Assembly (NCBI GenBank): GCA_014529385.2
Contig: CM043952.1
Location: forward strand, 154,829,557-154,893,556
Length of the DNA: 64,000 nucleotides
Reading direction: 5' to 3'
Source of the DNA: Adiantum capillus-veneris
Lineage: Eukaryota; Streptophyta; Polypodiopsida; Polypodiales; Pteridaceae
Shown: positions 30,977-41,860 of the stretch, piece by piece
How positions within the stretch are numbered: the first letter of the stretch is position 1
Layout of the letters: every line of letters starts with the position of its first letter
Translations under genes and position numbers: made by a program
Notes under the pieces: generated by a model
The model's database searches: none
What the model saw: only the letters and a program-made list of their open reading frames with translations
Told to the model about the DNA's origin: nothing

Positions 30977-31877
30977 CATGGCGTCTAGTAGCCATTGATG
31001 GCGGTGGCAAGATAGCATGATAAGAGTTTTTTCAGTTGGACCTTGGTTGAACTGTACAGTATATTGACTAGCTTCTAGTGTCTCTTTCAAGTCACACATT
31101 TGGCATAACATGCAAACTTGGGACGCGGTTATCAACGACACCACTATTGTACATCCGCAGTATAGCTAGATCAATGCTCTAAAAATACCTAGGTTTAGTG
31201 TAATCCCACCTACAAATTCTGAGATTTATCTCTAAATTTTATATTTGAAGGTGAGAAAACCTACGAAATTTTCTAAAAATTAGTGTAATTTGGTGTAAAA
31301 CCTTCAAATTTAGTCAATTTACCTCTATTGTTTCTCATATGCAGTATAGCCAGCTGTCGGATGGCCTAACCACTTGCATGTCCCCTTTTTTTCATGCAAT
31401 CAACATTAATGTAATAAGTTGTGTCCTTCTCGTGACACTTATATTGCATTATTTTTTCCCTTCATGTGCTTTTTTTTAAAAAAAAATGTACTTCAACCAT
31501 CTAGGTCTCTTGTTCAAGGGCCTGCCTCTACCTCTTTATGTTTCCTATTGGTGTTAATTTCCATCTATGTCTTTCTCTATGGTGTTTAAACTTTATGCCA
31601 CAACGTCTAAGGATGATATCTAATATGACATGGATGATATCCTTTTTTTACCTTGATTATCTAAGAGCGATTTTGGAGAGCTTGAAAGGAGAGGCAATCC
31701 ACTTGGCTGGTTTTCATTGGCTTGTTTGAAAGTTTTTAAAAAATTAATTTTAATGAAAATAAAGTGGGTGTAAAAAAGGCAGTGAAGAAACCAATGGCCC
31801 AAAAAAAGGAGTTTTGCATCACCCTAGCATATGGACGAGCGATGCAATACACTGAGTATGCAGAAAGAGAGTGAGTT

Positions 31878-31922
<45 letters not shown>

Positions 31923-32080
31923 AGAGAACAGGTATTCTTGTAAACACACAGAGAGAGACAGTGCGGGTATTCCCTTAAATCGAGAAACACAAATAACTTT
32001 TTTTGTTTACTTTGACTGCCTTTCTTTATAATGTATTTCTAGCAGATGCGATGCAATAGCCTCTCTCCAGACGTACTCAC

Positions 32081-32140
<60 letters not shown>

Positions 32141-32190
32141 CCAACATCCAAAAGGATAGAGCCACGAAGCTCTGCATCCAGCAAAACGAG

Positions 32191-32240
<50 letters not shown>
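30977..32240. other. Spacer with several (GA)n tracts, no gene seen
   Basis: GA tracts lie at about 31879-31918, 32084-32135 and 32190-32240. The rest shows no transposon motif or protein-like frame. The last GA tract abuts the tandem array at 32241. Confidence 0.5.
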
Positions 32241-32245
<5 letters not shown>

Positions 32246-34053
32246 AGAAGAAGAGAGTTTTAACGTCGTAGGAAACTATCCCAAGAGACCTTAAAGATCT
32301 AGCCGACGAGGAGTTAACCTCAAGACCTGTTATTTTCAAGAGAGAAATGGCATAACCAATCTACCACACTTGGGTAATACAAAGGTTATACCATTTCCCT
32401 CTTTTTATTAGCGCACACACACACACCCACACACCACACCCAAGAAGAAGAGAATTTTAACCTCGTAAGAAACTATCCCAAGAGACCTTAAAGATCTAGC
32501 CGACAAGGAGTTGAACTCAAGACCTGTTATTCAAGAGGGAAATGGCATAACCAATCTACCACAGTTGGGTGATAGAAAGGTTATACAATTCTCCTCATTT
32601 TAATAGCGCACACACACATACCCCCCCACACACACTCGAGAAGAAGAGAGTTTTAACGTTGTAGGAAACTATCCCAAGAGACCTTAAAGATCTAGCCGAC
32701 GAGGAGTTGAACTTAAGACCTGTTATTCAAGAGGGAAATGGCATAACCAATCTACCACACTTGGTGATAGAAAGGTTATACCATTTTCCTCTTTTGATTA
32801 CCACACCCACACACACACACCCGAGAAGAAGAGAGTTTTAGCGTCATATGAAACTATCCTAGGAGACCTTAAAGATCTAGACGAGGAGGAGTTGAAACCA
32901 AGACCTGTTATTCAAGAGGGAAATTGCATAAGCAATCTACCACCCTTGGGTGATAGAAAGGTTATACCATTTTCCTCTTTCTATTAGCGCGCACACACAC
33001 ACCCGAGAAGAAGAGAGTTTTAACATCGTAGGAAACTATCCCAAGAGACCTTAAATATTTAGCCGACGAGGAGTTCAACTCAAGACCTGTTATTCTAGAG
33101 GGAAATGGAATAACAAATCTACCACACTTGGGTGATAGAAAGGTTATACAGTTTTCCTATTTCTATTAATACACATACACACCCACACACACACGCACCC
33201 AAGAAGAAGAGAGTTTTAACGTTGTAGGAAACTATCCCAAGAGACCTTAAAGATCTTGCCGAGGAGGACTTGAACTCAAGACCTGTTATTCAAAGAGGGA
33301 AATGGCATAACCAATCTACCACACCTGGGTGATAGAAAGGTTATACCATTTTCCTCTTTCTATTAGCGCACACGCGCACACACCCAAGAAGAAGACAATT
33401 TTTTCGTCGTAGGAAACTATCCCAAGAGACCTTAAAGATCTAGGTGACGAGGAGTTGAACTCAAGACTTGTTATTCAAGAGGGAAATGGAATAACCAGTC
33501 TACCACACATGGGTGATAGAAAGGTTATACCATTTTCCTCTTTCTAGTAGCACACACAGACACACACCCACACACACACACCTAAGAGGAAGAGAGCTTT
33601 AACTTCGTAGGAAACTATCCCAAGAGACCCTAAAGTTCTAGCCGACGAGGATTTGAACTCAAGACCTTTTTTCCAAACGAAAATAGCATAACCAATCTAC
33701 CACTGTGGGGTGATAGAAAGGTTATACCCTTTTCCTCTTTTTATTAGTGCACACACACACACCCACACACACACACACACACATGAGAAGAAGACAATCT
33801 TAACATCGTAGGGAACAATCCAAAGAGACCTTAAAGATCTAGCTGACGAGGAGTTGAACTCAAGACCTATTATTTAGGACGCAAATGGCATAACCAATCT
33901 ATCACAGTTGGGTGATAAAAAGGTTATACCATTTTCCTCTTTTTATTAGCACACACACACACACAACCACACACATACACCCAAGAAGAAGAGAGTTTTA
34001 ACATCGTAGCAAACTATACCAAGAGACATGAAAGATCTAGCCAGCAAGGAGTT
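32241..34053 (-). repeat. Tandem array of tRNA-like (SINE-like) units, about 10 x 195 bp
   Basis: Units start AAGAAGAGAGTTTTAAC at about 32244, 32443, 32640, 32823, 33003, 33201, 33385, 33582, 33784 and 33981. Each ends in a CA-rich linker. On the minus strand nearly every unit has TGGTAGATTGG (Pol III A box) and, 34 nt later, GTTCAACTC (B box), the spacing of a tRNA gene. The last unit is cut at about 34053. The units differ by scattered changes, so the array is not freshly made. No full cloverleaf tRNA is evident, so these are better seen as tRNA-derived repeats than tRNA genes. Confidence 0.85.
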
Positions 34054-34302
34054 GAAGTTCCTCAGTTCATATTTTAACTTGCTGCTCACTGTTCCTCAGC
34101 TCATCTTTTGACTTGGTCACCTCATAGTAGACACTGAGGCATCCAACATTTGTCCCAAAGCATGGAAAATCCTATTCCAGGATGACTGGATAAGCACTTA
34201 GAATCCATCATTGAGCGTCACTAGGTTAGAGGCAACTGGCTCATAAATTGTAATAGGAGCCATATATGGTAATTTGGTAAAGTCAGGTTTGTGTAGGACT
34301 AA

Positions 34303-35640
34303 TCATCCTGTGGGAGGATGAGTCTGCAACTGTTGTAATCTATCCTTCTTGGTTAAGGCTAAAGCCAATTCACTGAAAGGGATAGGAGTTTTTCTAAGTG
34401 GACTAGCAGGTGCTGGACCTTTTCCCTTATCAGTATGAACTGCCAACTGCTCAGCATTGGTCCTGTCTAGCTGGTCTTTGTCTGCACTAGTTCTGCCCCG
34501 CTTGCTGGCTGGTCCCAATAGTAATCTTTACTGGAGACTGGTCTGCCTGGCCTACTGGAGATTTTTCAGTAGACACGGTTTTGACTTCACTTACTAATTG
34601 CTTTAGGAAATCACTGATCTTGGCCAATGTAGTTTTCGGTCTTTTGGAACTACCAGCTTCCACTTACGTGGCCTTTCTCTTCTATCCAATGAGAGCCAAC
34701 TGAGTACGTGGGGTTTCTTCATCTGAGGATAAATCAACATTGTTAGTTGTTGAGATGGGTTTCTCACTCCAAGCCATCCGTACCTAGTCATGAGCATCAG
34801 GAGAAGTTGCCCAATATAGAACTGCCAGACATACCAGGCTTTGAAAATAGTCTGAGACTTCAACTTAGTAGTCTGCTGAAGCACATTATGCGACAGAATC
34901 TGACATAAGTTGATTGAAGTTGGGGCATCTAATCTCTTTGCTAGTAACATAGAAAACAGTTTCTCTGAGACATATGTGGGGTTATTTTTCAGACTCACAC
35001 CTTCAGCCACAAACAGATAAGCAATTGGGACGTTCAGACCCGCTACTGGAACCCCTTGTGCACTGGCCTTATGCTTTTTGTTGGCTGCTTCATCTTCCTT
35101 CATATCTTCACTTATCTGTTCTATAGTGTCCACAATCATCTTTGTCTCATTTGGCATCTTAAAAGCATAAGCAAAGTCGTCCGGAGTTGCTGACACTTTC
35201 CTACCATACACTACAATGCTGCTGTCATCAGCATTAAAGGAATCAAGAACCTCCCTAATGATAGCTGTGTCCAACTCTATTCGTGTGGCTTGCACAACCA
35301 CATGCAAATCCCACAGTCATAGAAACGCATTTTCTTGCTCAGTAAACACACACCGTTGTATCTTACTATGGGGAATAAGTGGTAGAGAAGCTTTGATAGA
35401 GGTGATAAGTGCCGAAGTTTGATCTATCATGTCCTGCATCTACTCCGAAATTTTTCTTCTACCCATACAAGGTAAAGACGATGACTCTGTGGAAGAAGAA
35501 GAAGACTTACCCGAATATTCAAATCTGTATCTAGGTGTGTCTGGTAAAGACAAATAGCAATTGACTCTTGCTTTTGATGAAGAAGTTTGGGGTTGTAGGG
35601 AAGAGGCTTTGGAGCTTGGTGATGGCAAATGTGTAACAGC
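34303..35640 (-). pseudogene. Ty3-H extra ORF downstream of integrase
   Basis: From about 35640: a Ser-rich start ('SSSSTESSSLPCMGRRKISE'), stop, 'MQDMIDQTSALITSIKASLP', stop near 35318, then an open stretch from 35307: 'VVQATRIELDTAIIREVLDS', 'SSIVVYGRKVSATPDDFAYA', 'VPVAGLNVPIAYLFVAEGVS' and 'LFSMLLAKRLDAPTSINLCQ'. A frameshift near 34720 leads to a basic tail ('GPASKRGRTSADKDQLDRTN') ending at 34303. The central pattern recalls the 'plant transposon protein' or mobile-domain proteins found next to some plant LTR elements. No signal peptide or membrane segment typical of an envelope protein is seen. Confidence 0.55.
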
Positions 35641-36100
35641 AGGCAGATGTTGTGCAGGAGAGGTATGAGGAAAAATGCCTACTCACCTTACTGTTATACG
35701 TATTCTCACCACCATAAAAGCTCCACTAGTTACCATTCGTAGAGTTCTGTGCACCACCAATGATATGGCATATATGCATTGGCCAATACTCTCCATGTTC
35801 TTTGAAATGATTATTACAGACAGTCCGGACTGGCCCTTTTTCCCATAAAAATTGATACTGGCTCTAACACTTACTGATTCTGGTAATGACATGGTTTTGT
35901 CGTGCTGAGACTTGTTTGACCCGTTGACTGGCTCTAGTACTAGTTGTACATAAAAAAGTCTTAAAATAACTGATTCTGAATTTTCCTGGCCTTCAGTTCC
36001 TAGAATACCAGTATCATTAGCCTTTGGAAGTCTCTTTGTCATCTGAATAATATAGCTTGATCTTGGCCCCATTATACACACCTGGTAGCAGTAATCCAGT
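35641..36100 (-). other. Ty3-H spacer between integrase and the extra ORF
   Basis: A minus-strand frame at 35683-36081 ('ILGTEGQENSESVILRLFYV') is open but shows no known domain. It could be a small extra ORF or chance. Confidence 0.35.
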
Positions 36101-37200
36101 TAAATCTTTCAGCCTTATTGTGCCCTTGGAAAACACCCAGTCGACCTCATATAGACCAGCCCAAGCTATCTATAAGTTTGGTTTCTTAGGTCCCAATTTA
36201 GATTGATAGAGCAGAACCAAATCTCCTTTCTGAAACTCCCTAACTTTGATACGTCTATCATGCTAGTGTTTCCTTCTTTGCTAAACAATTTCCTTATCCC
36301 GCATAGCCCTCTATCTTAACTCATCCAGCCGTGTTAACTCCTCCAGTCTGTGTTTAAGGTTATGGTTAAAATCTAATCCATATTCTACTGTCATCCTAAG
36401 GCTGGGAATTACAAATTCGATAGGTACGACAACTTCAGTTGCATACACCATTTCGAATGGTGTTAATCCAGTGGTGACCTTATAGGTTGTTCTATATGCC
36501 CACAAAGAAGTCTGGAGCTTTAGATTCCACTCGCGTGGCTCCTTCTGCACAATCTTAGTGACAATGGTCTTGACAAAATTTTTACTGCTCTCTACTTGCA
36601 CATTGTAGCTGGGATAATATGGTGTTGATTTTCGATGCTTTACTGAGAGCATTTCCATTAGAATGTCCATAGTATCATTTATAAAGTGTATTCCTTGATC
36701 AGACACAATCTCCAGAGGACATCCATAATGGCATATAATATTTTCAAATAAGAATACAATAGTGGAATTCACAGTGTTGTCGAGAAGAGCCTTAGCTTCC
36801 ACCCATTTGGTTACATAACAAGTGGCCATCAATATTTATTTATTCTTCCTTGGAGTAATTTTCTTGAATGGACCCATGAAATCCAGACCCCATTTCATAA
36901 ACACTCCCAATGGCTAGACTAGAGTTATAGGAGTCATATCTAGTGGCCATCAATATTTATTTATTCTTCCTTGGAGTAATTTTCTTGAATGGATCCATGA
37001 AATCCAGACCCCGTTTCATAAACACTCCTAGTGGTTGGACGGGGGTTAGAGGAGTCATATCTAGTGCTATGGGTCTACCCATCCTCGGGCATATATCACA
37101 TGTCTTACAAAAGATTTTGACATCGGATATTAAAGTTTTCCACCACAATCCATCCTGCAAGATTTTCTTGTAAGTGATATCAGTGGAGAAATGTCCTCAA
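36101..37200 (-). pseudogene. Ty3-H integrase
   Basis: Zinc-binding part: 'EAHDVDS*GHFSTDITYKKI', 'GLWWKTLISDVKIFCKTCDI' (HHCC). Core: 'YVTKWVEAKALLDNTVNSTI', 'GCPLEIVSDQGIHFINDTMD' (second Asp), 'STPYYPSYNVQVESSKNFVK' (Glu kept) and 'WAYRTTYKVTTGLTPFEMVY'. The C-terminal tail reads 'FQKGDLVLLYQSKLG' and 'GLYEVDWVFSKGTIRL'. A tandem duplication of 121 bp at 36821-37062 duplicates the first catalytic-Asp area. Stops occur near 36840, 36960 and 37197. Confidence 0.88.
36821..37062. repeat. 121-bp tandem duplication in Ty3-H integrase
   Basis: AGTGGCCATCAATATTTATT starts at 36821 and again at 36942. The copies differ at a handful of sites (for example GGACCC/GGATCC, CCCCATT/CCCCGTT). Confidence 0.92.
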
Positions 37201-38330
37201 GAATCCACATCATGTGCCTCTGAAATAAGTTGCATTCTCCCTTCCATAGGCACACATCTTGAAGCATCTACATGTACATGAAAAATGACATCCCAATTCG
37301 GTTGTTGAAGTATTGGATTACTAATAATGGAATTCTTCAAATTATGAAAGTTCTCTTCACATTCAGCAGTCCAATTAAACTTGATGCTCTTCTTTGTGAG
37401 CTCATACAAAGGTAATGCCTGGGAAGAAAATTGATGCACAAATCTTCTATAGAAATTGATATATACCAAGAAAGAGCTTAGTTCTGATGCATTGCAGGGC
37501 GCCTTGGCCTGTTGAACACACTGAATCTTGTCATTGGCCATTTCTATACCATTCCTGGACAATACATGTCTCAGTAGCTCTCCTTTCTAGACCAAGTAAA
37601 CAAATTTGAATGGATTCAAACAAATCCTCTTTTCCTGACAACGTAAATGCTTATTTTGTGCTGAATATACAGTGAAGTCATCAATAAATATGGCAAGGAA
37701 TTGGTGGAGAAATTCACTGAATATTTCCATCATACATCGTTGCAAAGTCGGTCGATCATTGCAAAGACCAAATGGCATAACCAGATACATGAATGCTCCC
37801 CACTCAATAATAAAAGTGGTTTTACTCCGGTCCTCAAGAGCAATCTATAAATGGTTATAACCACTATAACCATCCATAAAGCTATACATCTCATAACGTG
37901 CAATTTCATCAAGTAGCATGTCCGTAAATGGTAATGGAAATGGATCCTTAATGGTCTCAGCATTCAGCTTCCAATAATCCACATATACTCTAAGCTTTCC
38001 ATTCTTCTTGGGCACCAGCGCAATAGGAAATAATCAGTCACCACTGGCTACTTCATTATTGAACCCAGCCTTCAGAAGGTTATCGATCTCTTCCTTGAAC
38101 TTCTTAGAAAAATTAGGATTCATTCTGTATCGTTGCAACCGCACTGGTATGGCATCTGGCTTTAATAGTATGCGATGTTGACATACCTCTGGATATACTC
38201 CCTTGAGATCAGTATCTTCCCATGCAAATACATCTTTATACTGGTGGAACATGTGTGAGACCTTCTCTTTCATTACTGGATTCAAATGCTTGTTGACAAT
38301 CTAGGATTTTTCTCAGAACCTAGATTCCGT
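37201..38330 (-). pseudogene. Ty3-H reverse transcriptase (RNase H deleted)
   Basis: 'HQYKDVFAWEDTDLKGVYPE' and 'QRYRMNPNFSKKFKEEIDNL' lead to 'ALVPKKNGKLRVYVDYWKLN', 'MDGYSGYNH', 'MYLVMPFGLCNDRPTLQRCM', the catalytic 'LAIFIDDFTVYS', then 'GIEMANDKIQCVQQAKAPCN' and 'INFYRRFVHQFSSQALPLYE'. After 'VIFHVHVDAS' (start of RNase H) the frame jumps at once to the integrase zinc-binding region, so nearly all of RNase H is gone. Stops at about 38035, 37845 and 37590. Confidence 0.9.
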
Positions 38331-38629
38331 TCCTCTATTTCTTGATCATCTGGAAGCAACCAATTAGGCCCACCCCCCTTTCTTTTGGTTGACTCCTCAG
38401 TAAAATCCTAGGAAGGTCCTCTGAGCTCTGAATTATTGTTCTGATTTTTAGTAACTTCTCCAGAGTGTGCTTGTTCAGAAACCGCGGGTGTACTAGAATC
38501 AACTAGTTCTTCCCGCCTTCCAGTCAGCTGAACTGGTCGTTCTCTAGAGTTCAGTTCAGTGAATTGATATGGAAATTTATTCTTTTGCTTTTCAGCTTGA
38601 TATTTGTCCAATAATACCGCGTTGAGATC

Positions 38630-39250
38630 TACGGAAAAATATTCATTGCCAACATCATCCTCTCAATTTTCTTCACCATATACTTCTGGCAAAGCTCTTC
38701 TAGTCGCAGCTCCTTTCTCCAGTTCCTAGTGTTGTTTGTTTGAATTTGAATTTTGATACTGGCACCTTGTATTGTCAGAGTCTGATTGACATGGTCGTGA
38801 ACAGCCTGTGCTGTTCGCAACCATGGGTGCCCCAGTAGCATCCCATATGCACCTTGCACATCTAGTACTAGGAAACTAGTCTTGAACTTTTCTTTGCCCA
38901 CCCTTATCTGCATACTTTGTATCATCCCAACTGTCTGCACAACTCGATCCATCATTTGAACTTTGAAAGGTGTTGGTTTTAAATTTGTGATACCCATTCT
39001 TTGCTAAAGGTGTGCCCCCATGATATTTACTCATGCTTCTCCATCTATTATGGCACCAGATAGAGACTTCCACTGTTTCCTAACCTTGTAATCTACCTGG
39101 ATTGCCGGCACTTCATCATCTGTGATAGCAGCCAAGTCAACTGCTCTGAATTTCGCTTCAGCCTTCCTTTGTTGTCTAATGAATCTCGCTGCTTCAGGCA
39201 AAGTTTTTCTAATACATTGATAGCCGTTTTTCGGCTCTCCATAATTGCCA
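38630..39250 (-). pseudogene. Ty3-H protease
   Basis: 'YYGNYGEPKNGYQCIRKTLP' and 'KFRAVDLAAITDDEVPAIQV' precede a retropepsin: 'GAIIDGEA*VNIMGAHL' (DGEA in place of DSGA/DGGS, with a stop), 'KPTPFKVQMMDRVVQTVGMI', 'VLDVQGAYGMLLGHPWLRTA' (the LLG.PW flap partner) and 'VHDHVNQTLTIQG'. The N-terminal end meets the 2.6-kb insertion at about 39250. Confidence 0.8.
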
Positions 39251-41530
39251 TAGTAAGTTACTCCACCCTACCAAATTCACCCAAACGCTATGGCCATCCC
39301 TACCATTTCACTGTACATAGGCGTGTGTGAGTTAGGGGGCTTTTCCCATATCTTCTTAAAAACCCTCAGCTAGCTAGTCACTGGGCTAGTTGAGCCAAAA
39401 AAATAAAATAAAAATAAAAAAATAAAAGTATATTATGGCCTCTTTGTGTGTAAATATTTCATTGTATATATGGCCTAAATATAGGGATTTTTTATAATTA
39501 TTTTGGTATTTTATTTAAATATTTCTACTTAGGTGTGTGTTTTATTAAACCTATGTACACCTTCTTTTATCCTCTTACACCATAATTATATTTTTTGCCA
39601 ATATGTACATACTCTAACCTCATAGTTTTCCTTTATACAAATCACTCCAACATTTTCACCCTCACCCTCGTGAAAACAAAAAATTGATTTCTACTCATTG
39701 GTTACGTTTATTATATTATTTACTTGCATACCTTTTCCTCTTTCACCCAAAATAATTCAAGGAGGGACCATATCATATGATTCCAATATCTTTCCATATC
39801 CATAACTCCTCCATATTTTTATTATTATTTTTACTCATTATTCCAACACCATGTGCTCATTGAGCTAAAGTCCATGAATAGTCCATACACTAGTCCCACC
39901 ATGTATATATTTCTTTATTCACCAATAATCCTCCTCCATGCATGGGTCAAGGGAAACTTGGATGCTTTGTATTATAACATGACAAAGGAGGGGCTCACTC
40001 TTGGATGCATTGTACAAATTCAACAAAGGAGGGGGCCACTAAAAGACTTTTGCAGGCATAAAAACTGGCTTTTTGGTGAGAATTTTGGCATCTATCTCCA
40101 CTTCGAATTTGGAGCGGTGGTTAATAGAGAAAATGTAGCCCACGCTCTGAATAATCACCTCAAAGTTTTTCATGATTTTTGGAGCTACCAGCGGTGAGCT
40201 ATGATTTTTTGAGTGGACCCTAGTCTGCCCACTTTTCTCACAAGTAGCCCTTAGTCTTCTCTCACACTTCCACACACCTACTCACTCTTACACATCCCTC
40301 CCTCTCCTTCCCTCACTCAAACCTGCAATTTCCATGGCTTCTCCCACCCTCTTCACCATTACCCTTCTCTCTCATCCCTATAGTTCTTTTATGAACCTCT
40401 ACATACATACACCCTCTCCATGTCTCTCTCTATTGCTTCTATGTTACAATTTCATTTACCTCTCCTAAAAATATATAAAATTCAGCATCTTAACCATGAT
40501 AACTTCTGCAAATTGAGGAATTTTCATCAACAAATCCTCTTTTCATCGTGGTGGTCAACCGTGGCGGCGGCGTAAAGAAGCAAAGAAGAAGAAGAAGACC
40601 AGCGGTCATTTTTTCCACAATCTACACAAGGGTGAGTTCAAGCTTCTTCAAAGCTTCACCATCTCAATGATTCTCTTTTAATTCACCCCTCTTCCTTCAT
40701 CAAATCAACTCATCCTACCCATTGTAAATGTATCACTAACAATTCTAGTGATTATTACTACTAACAACTAACTCCTCTTGTAAAAATGCACCCACACTAT
40801 CAACATATGGAGTAGGCAACCGCACAAGTAAACCAAATTCACTCACTTCCATGGAAGTTTCTCTCCTTTAACCACATCAATAATTCTCTTACTTGAGCCC
40901 ACATCCATGTGACTCAAGAGAAAAGAGAGACCCCATTCTCATTTGAAATTCATAAAAATTCATAATCCTTGATCTTTCCTAATGAAATTGATTAGGCTTA
41001 ATCCTAATCAAGGCTTCTAAAACCTATAAATAGAACCCATTCCTCCTTGTAAAAGACATCACTATACCATTGCACACTAGATTGAGCGTACCACACGCCA
41101 GTTCTATCTTGGTTGTAAAGAGAGAGTAAGCTTTCTATACACCATCACCTTGGTGCATAGAAAAGCTTGAGCTAGTTTGAGTGAGTGCGAGTAGAAGATA
41201 TTCTTCCTACCATTGTTGTATCTACCCCAACATCAATGAATTGGTAGTTTTGGGTGCAATGCATGTCCAAAGGCTCACGCTTCTCCTCCAATTTGGCTTG
41301 GCAAACTCATTCAGCTTCATAAGGTGACTTGTTTCATTGAAGGTTGTTGTTTTGTTGCTTGTGATTCATTGGCTATTGTTTGGCTACCATTGTAAGAGGG
41401 TGGATGGTGAGAGGGCTCCCATAACCCTAAGACAATGTGCTAGTGATGCTATAACCAAATCTTGTCACTTGATTCCGCAAGCTCTAAGTTCCTTTTTGTG
41501 CAAAATATAAAGTTGAAGCTAAGTTGTACA

Positions 41531-41580
<50 letters not shown>

Positions 41581-41860
41581 TTTTAGTGTGTGAGAGTGTT
41601 CCATTGGTATTAGGGTTAGTGTAAATTCCTTGCTTGTTTGTGGGTTGCTCTAACGATTCTCCTCTTTTGCGTCCTAGTTCGCTCTTAAACTAGGTGGTGC
41701 CCCTTGTGTAGTTGGGATTTGGCTGTGGGTTTGTTGTTTTGGTTTGTGTTGTGTTGTGCCCCAGCCCCATTGAGCAGCACGGGAGCCTTGAAGGGCGTCT
41801 AGAGGTTGCTCTTCTTGTTGCCCGCCCCGGACCGCCTCAACATCTAGTTCAATTGTGAGT
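39251..41860 (+). mobile_element. 2.6-kb insertion in Ty3-H, probably a solo LTR
   Basis: This block separates Ty3-H gag ('KIQKLTIELDV') from protease ('YYGNYGEP') and has no readable protein. Near 41017-41026 it has a strong TATA box in CCTATAAATAGAACCC, as in an LTR promoter. A (CT)n tract lies at 41534-41578. The right edge is probably ...CCTCAACA at about 41852; the left edge near 39250 is unclear and I cannot confirm a target duplication. A large solo LTR fits best; an unknown non-coding insertion is the alternative. Confidence 0.5.
41017..41026 (+). promoter_or_regulatory. TATA box in the 2.6-kb insertion
   Basis: CTATAAATAG is a near-ideal plant TATA box, with CATTGCACACTAG-type sequence about 45 bp downstream where a transcript could start. 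Confidence 0.55.

Noticed and set aside
32241-34053. A cluster of functional tRNA genes
   Set aside because: A and B boxes and their spacing fit, but no full acceptor stem or clear anticodon arm is seen, and units are joined by CA repeats. Described as tRNA-like repeats.
32241-34053. CRISPR-like array (regular direct repeats)
   Set aside because: The units are about 195 bp, diverged, without short identical repeats and unique spacers, and the setting is plant nuclear DNA.
34303-35640. Envelope gene of an endogenous retrovirus
   Set aside because: No signal peptide, no transmembrane anchor and no cleavage motif are visible; the pattern is closer to plant transposon-associated proteins.
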